Assembly: GCF_014962245.1 (NCBI RefSeq)
Contig: NZ_CP063144.1
Coordinates: 672,582 to 736,581, forward strand
DNA length: 64,000 nucleotides
Source of the DNA: Thermosphaera aggregans
GTDB lineage: Archaea > Thermoproteota > Thermoprotei_A > Sulfolobales > Desulfurococcaceae
Direction of reading: 5' to 3'
In this document: positions 7,846 through 16,079 of the stretch, piece after piece
Numbering within the stretch: position 1 is the first letter of the stretch
Layout: every line of letters starts with the position of its first letter
Program-made: the position numbers and the translations under genes
The notes under the pieces: generated by a model
Told to the model about the DNA's origin: nothing
The model's database searches: none
The model's input: only the letters and a program-made list of their open reading frames with translations

Positions 7846-9357
7846 TTAATCATATATCTCTTTATGAATCTCTAAGGGCTTGTTCTTAACGATCGGAAGT
7901 ACTTTGAGTATGTTTGAAGCTGAGACGTGTTTGCCGGTTTTAAGCAGGTAGTCCCCGGCCAACCCGTTCAGATATGCCGCTATACACGCAGCGTGGAACA
8001 GGTTTTTAACCTGGGGTATTAACCCTGTCACCAGCCCTGTTAAAACATCCCCGGTGCCTCCTACGGCCATGTACGGGTTCCCGGTCTTATTAAACCGTGT
8101 TTTCTCCCCGTTGCTTATAATGTCGATTGGTGCTTTCAACAGGATCACAGCGTTTAAATCCTTTGCAACGGTTTCAACCATTTGTGAAGCCTCGCGGAGA
8201 TCCTCGCTAACAGTGTAGTCCGTGATGTTCCTGAACTCTCCTCGGTGAGGCGTTAAAACAACCATCCCGTTGAACCTGTCCACTCCTAGCTTAACTGTTT
8301 TGAGCGCGTCTGCGTCCAGAACCAGGGGGATGTTCTTTCCTACCAGGTAGTTGGTTAGTTTTTTCACGGCTTCCAAGGTCTCCAACTCGCTGCCAAGGCC
8401 CGGTCCTATAGCGATAGCGTGCGGTTTCAACTCTTCAATGTATTTAGTGATTACAGGTGTTGCATTGTTTGACAAGTATTCACCCGGATAGGGCAGGGTT
8501 ATCACGTCTGGTGAGAAACCAGCCACTATGTCCCTGATCGCCTCGGGCACCACGAGGAAGGAGAGGTCCACCCCGGCTAGCAAGGAGGCTTGGGCCGCTA
8601 GGTGTGCTGCTCCAGTGTACCTCATGCTTCCGGCAATGATGAGCACCCTCCCAGACGAGCCTTTATGCGCGTCCCTTGGTCGAGGAGGAATTCTATGGAG
8701 GACATCGCCCGGCCCCACGTATTTATCTGCTTCTACAGGGATGCCGATATTTGCGACGATTACCTCACCAGTATACTCAGGGTTTTTCAGCAATCCTGGC
8801 TTAAGATCGTGGAAGGTGACCGTGTAATGTGCTTTAAAAGCTGACCCATGTACTTCCCCTGTGTCAGGGTTAAGTCCTGAAGGCGTGTCAACAGCGATTT
8901 TCAAGTAGGCCTTCTCCTCATTCGCCTTGTCAACAAGTTCTCTTAAAGGAGATTTCAAAGCTCCCTTAACCCCGGTGCCGATTAACGCGTCAATGATCAC
9001 ATCCTTGTTCTCCAGAGCCCTTAGCCGCCCGGGCTCATGGATTACCACACTATCAAGCTTTTTCAGAATTTTCAAGTTGAAAAACGTGTCGGGATGCTCT
9101 ATCTCCGAGAACGGGTAGGCTGGTAGAACCTCAACTCTGTAGCCTTTTGATGAAAGATACCTGGCTGCTACAAGCCCGTCCCCGCCGTTTCCTCCCTTCC
9201 CAACCATTACCACAATGCTTACTTCCTCCCTACTCTTCAACTGTGAATCCACGAAGTCTGCAACGCTCTTACCTGCCGCCTCCATTAAATTGTTAAGTGG
9301 CAAGCCTAGCGCGACCGAGTTTGTTTCAAGGACTTTCATGTCTAAGGTTGTTATCAT
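7846..9357 (-). CDS. nnr: Bifunctional NAD(P)H-hydrate epimerase and dehydratase
   Basis: 503 residues, full length for the fused enzyme. The N-terminal epimerase (YjeF) half carries GKGGNGGDGLVAARYL, and DTPSGLNPDTGEVHG; the C-terminal ribokinase-like dehydratase half starts near residue 230 with HKGSSGRVLIIAGS and has the nucleotide motif GGTGDVLTGL near residue 437. The enzyme repairs damaged NAD(P)H hydrates, which form quickly at high temperature, using ADP or ATP. It seems to have its own promoter at 9358-9426 and to lead an operon with the two cysteine-containing genes downstream. Confidence 0.92.
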   Translation of the reverse strand: MITTLDMKVLETNSVALGLPLNNLMEAAGKSVADFVDSQLKSREEVSIVVMVGKGGNGGDGLVAARYLSSKGYRVEVLPAYPFSEIEHPDTFFNLKILKKLDSVVIHEPGRLRALENKDVIIDALIGTGVKGALKSPLRELVDKANEEKAYLKIAVDTPSGLNPDTGEVHGSAFKAHYTVTFHDLKPGLLKNPEYTGEVIVANIGIPVEADKYVGPGDVLHRIPPRPRDAHKGSSGRVLIIAGSMRYTGAAHLAAQASLLAGVDLSFLVVPEAIRDIVAGFSPDVITLPYPGEYLSNNATPVITKYIEELKPHAIAIGPGLGSELETLEAVKKLTNYLVGKNIPLVLDADALKTVKLGVDRFNGMVVLTPHRGEFRNITDYTVSEDLREASQMVETVAKDLNAVILLKAPIDIISNGEKTRFNKTGNPYMAVGGTGDVLTGLVTGLIPQVKNLFHAACIAAYLNGLAGDYLLKTGKHVSASNILKVLPIVKNKPLEIHKEIYD

Positions 9358-9426
9358 GCAACTCCCTCAAACACTAATATACATATTTATGAATATAAGA
9401 TAGGCGTGATTCCCAGGGGCTTCATG

Positions 9427-10095
9427 TTAAACCTTTACAACATGTCTGAGAGGAGCATTATCGGGGACGACTCTCATCAACTCTTTTCTAGTGATTTCCT
9501 CAGTTGAAACTATTAACTCTCCAACGCTTGTGGGGATGATACATGAGCCGCTACTTCTTCTACCTATTTCAGCACAGCTCTCAAGCATCAAGTCTTTGAG
9601 ACCCTCTCTCATGGAGAGCATGAACAGGCTTAGTTGTTCGAAACCCGACTCCTTAACCGTCTTTTCTCCTTTAGGGTTTATGTAAAACCTGAAAACATCT
9701 CTGTTCACTGGCTCCATGTTCAATAGAATGTGCTCGGTTCCTTGCTCTATGAAAAACGTTAAACCACCGTAAAACATTGATGTCGCAATCACCTTTTCCA
9801 GCCCCTTCTGCTCATGCAACAACCCCTTGGCTATTTGAAGGCATGCATTAACAGTTTCATCAGGGTTTAGCTCTACGGGAATGTTGTGGTAAAGAAACCA
9901 CTCGCTTCCCTTCCTCAATAAGTTAGCCCTGTAGTTTCCAATCGACAAGGTCAGGAGACCAGGATGCTTCCCCACAAAAGCCTTACCTATCAAGACTGTT
10001 TTAGGGCAGCTGTAAAGTTCTTCATAAATCCACAAACCAATCCACCTTGTTGATCGTTTCAACCGGGTGGAACAATCCCTTATGGAACTTATCAA
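9427..10095 (-). CDS. Hypothetical protein
   Basis: I do not recognise this 222-residue protein. It is soluble, mixed alpha/beta, with no signal peptide. Features visible are cysteines at residues 8, 30, 85, 175 and 185, none in a clear metal motif, and a C-terminal segment rich in charged residues. It lies 69 bases upstream of nnr on the same strand, but an AT-rich promoter-like stretch separates them. It is divergent from the exported protein at 10135. Confidence 0.45.
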   Translation of the reverse strand: MISSIRDCSTRLKRSTRWIGLWIYEELYSCPKTVLIGKAFVGKHPGLLTLSIGNYRANLLRKGSEWFLYHNIPVELNPDETVNACLQIAKGLLHEQKGLEKVIATSMFYGGLTFFIEQGTEHILLNMEPVNRDVFRFYINPKGEKTVKESGFEQLSLFMLSMREGLKDLMLESCAEIGRRSSGSCIIPTSVGELIVSTEEITRKELMRVVPDNAPLRHVVKV

Positions 10096-10134
10096 TTAAC
10101 CCTTATTTAAAACGGTCTACATACGATAGACTCG

Positions 10135-11346
10135 GTGGGAAGTATGAAAGGTCTGAAAATACTCCCTATATTCGTGTTAGCCGCTCTATTCGCATCGTTG
10201 ATAACCCCGGTAGCGTTAATTGCTGATGAGACCCCGGTGCAGGATGAGAACATTGTTGAAGACGTAAATGTTGGCGGCACGGCATACGGGTTGTACAGGG
10301 TTGCCATCAACTTCACTGACGCCCTCGATCTCGCTTACACGATGAGAAACCTAACCTACAACCTGCTACAGTGGGAGATCGAGCAGAATGTTCAAGCCGC
10401 TAACATTAGCCTTATAAGAGGGGACTTCTTCCTAGAGAAAGCCATTGAGTTGAGCGTGAACAATACTAAGAGGGCTACGGTGTTCGCAATAGTAGCCGCC
10501 ATCCACTACAGTCATGCTCCAGCTTTCGCGAACCCGGTTTTAGCCAAGGTTATACCTTCAACACTGGATGAAAACAATACAATAACTGCGGCAACGGTTG
10601 AAGCAGTGTTGGGAAAGGCGGGAGAGCTGAAACAACTGCTAGAGGAGGCTGTTGGACAAGTAGAGGCTTGGAATCTGACAATCCCCTTGCTAGTATACTG
10701 GCACATTGAAAGAGGCGACAACTTAACTGCTGTTGCGGGAGAACTGATTGAAACCAACATCACAGAAGCTTTCTGGCACGCTGTTGGAGGATACAGGGCT
10801 TACGTCAGAGGTTTCGCTGTGCTTGTTAAAAGCGTGTTCGCCCAGAAAATAAGGCTGGCCGCATCAGACTATGAAGGGTTAAGCAACAGGTTGATTGTTC
10901 CAAGAGGGCTGAAACTCCAGCTACTCCTGGTTTCCGAAAAACTGCCTCCCGAGTTAAGGGAGAGGATTAGGGCTAAGATAGAGGCCGGGGAGATAAGGAA
11001 TTTCAAAGAACTAGTCCAGTACGTTAGAACGGAGGCTATTCAGCTTAGAGAGAGATATAGGGCAATGCAGATCGATGCTGTGGCTAAGATATTAACGGAT
11101 TACGCTATAAAGCTCGAGTACAGGTTTCCAGTAATAATGCGGACTTGGAGAATTCAGCACGGCATTAACAATTTGACAGAGCTCTACCAATACTGCCGCC
11201 AACTGGTTGGAGAAGTAGCTAACTCGACAAACTCAACAGGTTTACAGCTATTGTATCTAAGCCTATACCAGTTCCAGCTGGAGTTGAGAATGGATATAAG
11301 AAACATGTTCGAGAATGAAATCATAAAGGTTAGAATGGGTCAATAA
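10135..11346 (+). CDS. Exported helical protein of unknown function
   Basis: 403 residues. A signal peptide is clear: short basic start, hydrophobic core about residues 8-28 (ILPIFVLAALFASLI), then an acidic mature start. The mature part is predicted mostly helical, carries about ten N-x-S/T sequons (for example NFTD, NLTY, NISL, NNTK, NLTA) as expected for an archaeal surface glycoprotein, and has no C-terminal anchor. I find no known domain. It precedes a membrane-anchored regulator gene with a T-rich terminator between them, so they are probably separate transcripts. Confidence 0.6.
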   Translation: MGSMKGLKILPIFVLAALFASLITPVALIADETPVQDENIVEDVNVGGTAYGLYRVAINFTDALDLAYTMRNLTYNLLQWEIEQNVQAANISLIRGDFFLEKAIELSVNNTKRATVFAIVAAIHYSHAPAFANPVLAKVIPSTLDENNTITAATVEAVLGKAGELKQLLEEAVGQVEAWNLTIPLLVYWHIERGDNLTAVAGELIETNITEAFWHAVGGYRAYVRGFAVLVKSVFAQKIRLAASDYEGLSNRLIVPRGLKLQLLLVSEKLPPELRERIRAKIEAGEIRNFKELVQYVRTEAIQLRERYRAMQIDAVAKILTDYAIKLEYRFPVIMRTWRIQHGINNLTELYQYCRQLVGEVANSTNSTGLQLLYLSLYQFQLELRMDIRNMFENEIIKVRMGQ

Positions 11347-11356
11347 CCCATTATAC

Positions 11357-11362
11357 TTTTTT
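11357..11362 (+). terminator. T-run terminator after the exported protein
   Basis: Six consecutive T residues lie 10 bases after the stop codon of the exported helical protein. Archaeal RNA polymerase stops at such T-runs on the coding strand; no hairpin is needed. An AT-rich element, CATATAT, follows as the likely TATA box of the next gene. Confidence 0.45.
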
Positions 11363-11399
11363 AAATCCCTAACCATCCATATATCTCCTTAGATGCTAT

Positions 11400-12386
11400 A
11401 TGTTTAACCAGAAAATTTTAGCATTCATAGTTGCTCTTACACTGGTCTCGGCTTTCACACCAGTTTTCAATGGCGAGGCCGCATATTCGATATCAATCAA
11501 TCTTTCCTATGATTTGCTGTCGAATACCGGGTTAATGGAGATAGTGCTCGATATTCATGATTCTTCAAACACTACTATGTTTGAAATACCGTTGGCGTTC
11601 ATTGGTGAAGATGCATGGTTCAACATTGTCAACATCACAGCCACCCCTGAAGCAGGGAGTTTGATATACGAGTACAACGAGCACGATAAGATTTTAAGGC
11701 TAATAGCCTTGAACACCACGCGCGTCACGGCATGGTTGATAGCGGAGAACATCACCGATAATTACGCGCCAGGCGTGTACGGGTTTTTCCTAAACCTGGA
11801 AGAATTCGCTGGCGCGGGCTCTGCGAGCTTTAAACTCTATGTTTACGGAAGCCACGGAGTCATGGTTGAAAATCTAGGTGGTAAAGCATACAATGGAACA
11901 GTCTATTACTCAAATTCTTTCACAGTTCTACAGATCGACCGTCCCGGCTTATACTTTGTACTGCTTCTAACAAATATTGAAGAACCTCCTGTTAACCAGC
12001 CCTCTCCAGCCACAGGCTTCAGCACAATCATCGCTATTATCGTAGCTCTTTTAGCGGTCGGGATTGCAGGGGTCTTCATATACTTATGGAGGAGAAGAGT
12101 ATCGATCGAGCTTGAACCAGTAGCTACAAGGGACTTGTTAACCGATGAAGTAGTAAGAGATATTATAGTGACTCTTGGGAAAGCCGGTGATAAAGGCCTC
12201 CAGCAATCTGAACTAGTAAGCTTAACTGGTAGGCCAAAATCAAGCATAAGCAGGAGAATCAAGAAGCTTGAGGATGAGGGATACGTTAGCGTGTTGAGGT
12301 CGGGCAAGTACAACTACCTTAGACTAACGGAGAAAGGATTTGAGGCTTTCAAGAAAATAACTTCCAAGGAGAAGAGGAATGACTGA
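11400..12386 (+). CDS. Membrane-anchored winged-helix regulator with exported N-terminal domain
   Basis: 328 residues in three parts. A signal peptide (residues 5-25) leads a beta-rich outer domain of about 175 residues with several sequons. One transmembrane helix follows (about 203-226, STIIAIIVALLAVGIAGVFIYLW). The cytoplasmic tail (245-322) is a MarR/IclR-like winged helix: ELVSLTGRPKSSISRRIKKL is the recognition-helix part and RLTEKGFEAF the wing end. The architecture suggests a one-protein sensor that passes an outside signal to DNA. It overlaps the next gene by 8 bases. Domain call is strong; the ligand and targets are unknown. Confidence 0.75.
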   Translation: MFNQKILAFIVALTLVSAFTPVFNGEAAYSISINLSYDLLSNTGLMEIVLDIHDSSNTTMFEIPLAFIGEDAWFNIVNITATPEAGSLIYEYNEHDKILRLIALNTTRVTAWLIAENITDNYAPGVYGFFLNLEEFAGAGSASFKLYVYGSHGVMVENLGGKAYNGTVYYSNSFTVLQIDRPGLYFVLLLTNIEEPPVNQPSPATGFSTIIAIIVALLAVGIAGVFIYLWRRRVSIELEPVATRDLLTDEVVRDIIVTLGKAGDKGLQQSELVSLTGRPKSSISRRIKKLEDEGYVSVLRSGKYNYLRLTEKGFEAFKKITSKEKRND

Positions 12387-12903
12387 GCCTTCTCCCGTCT
12401 TCGCAAACGGGTTCTTCACGGTCCAGGAGAACGGGGTTTTCAACGAATTAATTCTCTTCGAATACTATGACCCAGACGGGTACTATGCCTCAGTAGTTAG
12501 CAATCAAGACCGGCTGGATGTAGAACTAGAAACCCTTTCAAGAAACATGCAGTTCTACCTGGATCTGGAGAAGGTTTTAATCAATGGTTCAGAATCAACC
12601 CCCACCGTTTTAAACGTCAGCATCGGGTTCAGAGGCGATGCTAAGAGACCGTACATTCTCTTCATAGTGAGTTTCAAAGGAGACCTGGTTAAAGGCTTAA
12701 ACACTTATGAGAATTACTATGAGGAAGAGGTTGCAGAATACGATTATGAAGTGGTATGGCTATTCCCCGGTAAAGCCCGAGTCGTGCTAGCAGACCTGGG
12801 TGTTCCATTTAAGGTGGAAGCAGGCGGCAGGGTTTTAAGATTTAATGTTAAAAAAGGAACCCGTATAAGAGGGTTTGAGAAAATATTGTTCGAAATTGAT
12901 TGA
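12379..12903 (+). CDS. Hypothetical protein coupled to the membrane regulator
   Basis: 174 residues, no signal peptide, no membrane segment, mostly predicted strands with aromatic-rich turns (YYDPDGYYASVV, TYENYYEEEVAEYDYEVVW). I recognise no family. Its ATG lies inside the end of the membrane-anchored winged-helix gene (8-base overlap), so the two are very probably made together; it may be a cytoplasmic partner of that regulator. Confidence 0.5.
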   Translation: MTEPSPVFANGFFTVQENGVFNELILFEYYDPDGYYASVVSNQDRLDVELETLSRNMQFYLDLEKVLINGSESTPTVLNVSIGFRGDAKRPYILFIVSFKGDLVKGLNTYENYYEEEVAEYDYEVVWLFPGKARVVLADLGVPFKVEAGGRVLRFNVKKGTRIRGFEKILFEID

Positions 12904-12945
12904 AACCAATACTGTTAAAATCCTGCTTAACCCATATTCTAAAAC

Positions 12946-13023
12946 GGCGGGGTTGATGCATGGGGACCTCCCATGAGGGAGGACCTCTGAAGAATGATGT
13001 GGGGCCAAAGCGCTGAACCCGCC
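12946..13023 (+). ncRNA. Candidate C/D box sRNA with a hairpin in the first guide region
   Basis: The boxes, read in order, are a C-like TTGATGC (12953-12959), D' CTGA (12987-12990), a 3-base spacer, C' ATGATGT (12994-13000), a 12-base guide (13001-13012) and D CTGA (13013-13016). GGCGGG at 12946-12951 pairs with CCCGCC at 13018-13023 to close the terminal stem. The second guide has the canonical 12-base length. The first interval is 27 bases, but it contains the hairpin CCTCCC-ATGA-GGGAGG (12967-12982); without it 11 bases remain. The C box deviates at two positions. Predicted target of the second guide is CGCUUUGGCCCC, with the methylated base being the fifth, a U. Confidence 0.5.
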
Positions 13024-13040
13024 TTGTACGATTTGAAAAC

Positions 13041-13094
13041 CCGTGATGAGTACGCCATCGCGTGAGAAGTGATCGAACCCGATCAGGCTGAGGA
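13041..13094 (+). ncRNA. Candidate C/D box sRNA upstream of priL
   Basis: C box GTGATGA (13043-13049) is perfect. It is followed by a 12-base guide (13050-13061), D' GTGA (13062-13065), a 3-base spacer, C' GTGATCG (13069-13075), a second 12-base guide (13076-13087) and D CTGA (13088-13091), with CC/GG flanks closing the ends. Both guides and the D'-C' spacer have the tight archaeal spacing, which is why I trust it. By the N+5 rule the guides would direct 2'-O-methylation of A5 in CCUGAUCGGGUU and U5 in GCGAUGGCGUAC; I cannot check which rRNA or tRNA carries these. It ends just before the priL ATG. Confidence 0.62.
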
Positions 13095-13096
13095 GG

Positions 13097-14257
13097 ATGT
13101 CCGGGATACCACTATACTGGAAGTATCCGTTTCTCCTTAGGTTAGAAGACGTGGTTCCAAACTCGTACACCGTTCTACCAGTATTGATTGGGAATCCTGA
13201 TGCCCCACTATATGAGAAGCTTCTTTCATATTTGAAGTTAATTGTTGAGAAAACCACGGTACCACAGGATAGGTCATCCTACAATTCTGATCACGAGGTC
13301 ATCGTCTTCTACTCTCTCGGACTGGTTTCTAAAGCTATTAAGGAGCCGCAACTACTAGCTAGGACTGCTGTTGCTTATTCTAAGAGAGCTGGCTTCTTCT
13401 TCAGGAGTGAGAACGATGAACTTCTAATTAATGTTGCCAGAAAAATAGGTATCGGTGTAATCAAATCAGTGCAGCCTCCAAGGCTTTTAAGAATTGTCGA
13501 GGAAGAGAGGGGTAGGAAACAGTTTGGATGGGAGTCCTTGTCGTACGGTATCACACTCACAGGCTTCATAAGACTCGTAGCCGGCAGACTTGAGCAGGAC
13601 TCCTCTTACAATCTATCGAGCCAAATAGTTCACGAAGGGCTTGTATACGTGGATCGCAGACGGTTCACGCGTCTGTTAGAGGAGGCTTGTTTCCACTATA
13701 TTTTGAAAACTTATGAAGACCTTCAGCCCCCATCAACCGAATTTCTAAACGGGATTGAACAATTAATTGCTGAGGTGGAACGATATCTCGAGAATGTAAA
13801 ATGGTGGCGGAGAAGCTTTGTTAAAGATAGAGGTGTTGGCGAAGAAGTATCCGGCGTTGTAGAAGAAGCCTTCCCGCCTTGTATTAAAAAGATTCTCTCA
13901 ACAATCAAATCAGGCGGCAACCCCAGTCACGAGGAAAGATTCAACCTAGCGGCTTTTCTCGTTAACATTGGATATAGTGTTGATGATGTTCTAGCAGTGT
14001 TTAGAACCACGGCGGATTTCGATGAAAAAATTGCGAGGTATCAGGTGGAGCATATTGCCGGGTTAAGGGGTAGCAGGAGGAAGTACACCCCTTACAGTTG
14101 TGACAGGATGAAATCAGTAGGTGCGTGCCCTATTCAGAATTATTGCGCTGGAGGAAGACACCCCTTATCTGCGTACAAGCATAATCTTAAACTTCTTAAG
14201 CAATCCACGGAGAAGTCTGAAACGGGGGGTCCCTCCTCTGCGAGCGAAACCCAGTAG
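13097..14257 (+). CDS. priL: DNA primase large subunit PriL
   Basis: 386 residues. The C-terminal region holds the conserved 4Fe-4S cysteines: the PPCIKKIL cysteine (about residue 260), and CDRMKSVGACPIQNYC (about 334-349) followed by HPLSAYKH. The N-terminal half is helical, as in other archaeal PriL proteins. With PriS, which is not in this window, it makes RNA/DNA primers for replication. GGAGG sits directly before the ATG with almost no spacing, and the C/D sRNA candidate ends 2-3 bases upstream, so the true translation start or transcript processing deserves care. The 3' end overlaps a convergent gene by 93 bases. Confidence 0.85.
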   Translation: MSGIPLYWKYPFLLRLEDVVPNSYTVLPVLIGNPDAPLYEKLLSYLKLIVEKTTVPQDRSSYNSDHEVIVFYSLGLVSKAIKEPQLLARTAVAYSKRAGFFFRSENDELLINVARKIGIGVIKSVQPPRLLRIVEEERGRKQFGWESLSYGITLTGFIRLVAGRLEQDSSYNLSSQIVHEGLVYVDRRRFTRLLEEACFHYILKTYEDLQPPSTEFLNGIEQLIAEVERYLENVKWWRRSFVKDRGVGEEVSGVVEEAFPPCIKKILSTIKSGGNPSHEERFNLAAFLVNIGYSVDDVLAVFRTTADFDEKIARYQVEHIAGLRGSRRKYTPYSCDRMKSVGACPIQNYCAGGRHPLSAYKHNLKLLKQSTEKSETGGPSSASETQ

Positions 14258-15376
14258 CTTGCTTACCACGGCGTATACAAGATATGCGGTAGCTGCATTG
14301 AAGACCAGGGTTGTTGCGATCACGTCGACTGAAGGGGGAACGTACTTAGGGTTGACTCCTTTCTCAGGAAACTCTGGTTTAAAGAGGAGTGTAACATTCT
14401 TGTTAAACCGGAATAACACGCTTGAACAATTAGCTGGTTTAGTTGAATAATAAATTGTCGACCCTATGCTTGTATAATTCTTAAGCTCTACGTTAGAATA
14501 GGAGATTTCAACCCCGTAAGGGGCTTCCACTATAATGAAGCAGGTAACGGGTTTTCCCAGGTTGATAGCTATAGTCTCGTTATCCACTATCTCGGCAGTC
14601 ACATTTATCGCGTTCTCGCCTAAGCTGTGAATAAGGACAAGGCTACCCGTGTATGACTCCCCTTGGATTATGAAGTCGTAGACTACTCGTCCAAGAATTT
14701 CCCTAAAAGTTTGCCTGGCATTTTCCATATAGATTACGGAGTGCATTGTTAGAGTGTTAACCCCTTCTACTTCTTGCTGCTCATCGAAGCTAACCAAGAT
14801 AGGTAGCTTTGACAGAGGCTCAACGTAAATGCTCCATCCTTGATCCCTTGTTTCATTGAACATCATTACTGTCAGGAAGTAGATGTAGTGAGCGGCGTCA
14901 ACATCCATTCGCGTGAATCCTTGAAGGTGGAGTGTTCCCGGATAGTTCCTGAATTCGAAACTACCGTTTGTGAAAACAATGATGAAGGGTTCGCTAGAGC
15001 ATTCGGCTTCGAAAATTATTGGTGGGGAAGGAGGTGTGAAGGTAGAGTTTTCTGGGTGAATCGTTACTGTCATGCTTGTAATGTTAATTATTCCTTCACA
15101 TCTCCCTCTTTTTAAATTGTCAATGTTGAAAGTAGTATTGAGAATGACCAAATACTCGTATGTTAATGAAACATGCTCGATATCGTCAACGCCTGCTACT
15201 TTCCTAGCCCCTTCCATGGACGCGGTGATAGTAGTGTATCCTTTGTATGTCAGGATGATAGTTTTTTCCTGGCTTCCTTCTGCTCTTAGAATCGCCGCGC
15301 CCTCCGCTAGGATCAAGAAGACTAAGGCAATACCCAGTAGTTTCATGCGGCTCAAGGTTGAAGGCATTATTGACAC
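14165..15376 (-). CDS. Exported, C-terminally anchored membrane protein of unknown function
   Basis: 403 residues. A signal peptide (LLGIALVFLILAEGAAIL, about residues 13-30) leads a beta-rich outer domain with many sequons (NTTF, NITS, NETR, NVTA, NYTS, NCSS, NVTL), then a hydrophobic helix near residues 354-377 and a strongly basic cytoplasmic tail (RRGGTPRFRLLRGLLKKFK). I recognise no domain. The last 93 bases run through the 3' end of priL on the other strand. Confidence 0.55.
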   Translation of the reverse strand: MSIMPSTLSRMKLLGIALVFLILAEGAAILRAEGSQEKTIILTYKGYTTITASMEGARKVAGVDDIEHVSLTYEYLVILNTTFNIDNLKRGRCEGIINITSMTVTIHPENSTFTPPSPPIIFEAECSSEPFIIVFTNGSFEFRNYPGTLHLQGFTRMDVDAAHYIYFLTVMMFNETRDQGWSIYVEPLSKLPILVSFDEQQEVEGVNTLTMHSVIYMENARQTFREILGRVVYDFIIQGESYTGSLVLIHSLGENAINVTAEIVDNETIAINLGKPVTCFIIVEAPYGVEISYSNVELKNYTSIGSTIYYSTKPANCSSVLFRFNKNVTLLFKPEFPEKGVNPKYVPPSVDVIATTLVFNAATAYLVYAVVSKLLGFARRGGTPRFRLLRGLLKKFKIMLVRR

Positions 15377-15437
15377 TTTGAAATTATTATAAGGATTCTA
15401 TCTAATAAGCATCACCGAGGATGCTCAGGGTGTTTCA

Positions 15438-15794
15438 ATGGAGATAGAGATTGGTCACACTTCATCCGTTATATATGCTAGGTTGAAAGGAAGTGAGGAA
15501 AAAGCCTTTCTGAGATATAGTGTTGAAAACAACTCCATGTTGTTGCTGGAGACTTACACACCACCGGTTTTCAGAGGACAGGGTATTGCTAAGCGTTTAG
15601 TAGAGTATGCTATTGAGCTGGCGAGACAGAGAGGTTTAGCGATAATTCCGATATGTAGCTACACAGTATATTTCTTCATGAAGAACAGGGAGTATCGAAG
15701 CATACTACACCCGGATTACAGGGATTTAAGCGATGAGGAGTGGAAAAAACTGTTTGATGAAGCTTTTTCACGTGAGAAATCAAAGCCTTCCTAG
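15438..15794 (+). CDS. Small GNAT-family N-acetyltransferase (YjdJ/GTLF-like)
   Basis: 118 residues. TYTPPVFRGQGIAKRLVEYAIELARQRGL (positions about 40-68 of the protein) is the acetyl-CoA binding signature R-G-x-G-x-A with the following helix; IPICSYTVYFF and a terminal helix complete the compact fold seen in small YjdJ-type acetyltransferases. The substrate is unknown. It is divergent from the exported protein and lies 13 bases before the MoaD-like gene, so the two are probably co-transcribed. Confidence 0.75.
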   Translation: MEIEIGHTSSVIYARLKGSEEKAFLRYSVENNSMLLLETYTPPVFRGQGIAKRLVEYAIELARQRGLAIIPICSYTVYFFMKNREYRSILHPDYRDLSDEEWKKLFDEAFSREKSKPS

Positions 15795-15807
15795 GGATGA
15801 GGAGGGA

Positions 15808-16077
15808 ATGGTGAAGGTCAGAGTCAAGTATTTCCTATGGCTAGCTGAAAAAGCAGGTTGCTCCTTGGAGGAAGTCTCACTTAGTAACTCATCTCTTCTA
15901 AGCCTATTAGAACACATCAAGGCCTCTCGTCCAAGACTTTCGAGAATTATTGAAAGCATTATTCAGAGTAGGTCGGAAGTCATTGTTCTCGTCAACAACG
16001 TCTCACCTAAAACCCTTACCGTAGAGCTTAAAGAAGGGGACGAGGTCGTCTTTATGCCTCCTGTATCCGGGGGTTAA
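15808..16077 (+). CDS. MoaD/ThiS-like ubiquitin-fold sulfur carrier
   Basis: 89 residues from the ATG at 15808, which has GGAGGG one base away at 15801-15806; a longer frame from 15733 exists but runs through the acetyltransferase gene and is less likely. The beta-grasp pattern VKVRVKYFLWLAEKAG ... VIVLVNN ... LKEGDEVVFMPPVSGG ends in the diglycine that is adenylated and thiocarboxylated by an E1-like partner. Roles could be molybdopterin, thiamine or tRNA thiolation, or a SAMP-type protein modifier. The ThiI gene at 3196 is another sulfur-transfer protein in the window but not adjacent. Confidence 0.82.
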   Translation: MVKVRVKYFLWLAEKAGCSLEEVSLSNSSLLSLLEHIKASRPRLSRIIESIIQSRSEVIVLVNNVSPKTLTVELKEGDEVVFMPPVSGG

Positions 16078-16079
16078 AG

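Noticed and set aside
14121-14450. 109-residue plus-strand ORF past the end of priL
   Set aside because: It lies across the 3' end of priL and antisense to the exported-protein gene, has no ribosome binding site and no recognisable domain; a shadow frame.
15733-15807. Longer start for the MoaD-like gene
   Set aside because: It would overlap the acetyltransferase gene by 60 bases, and the ATG at 15808 has its own GGAGGG and leaves a complete beta-grasp protein.
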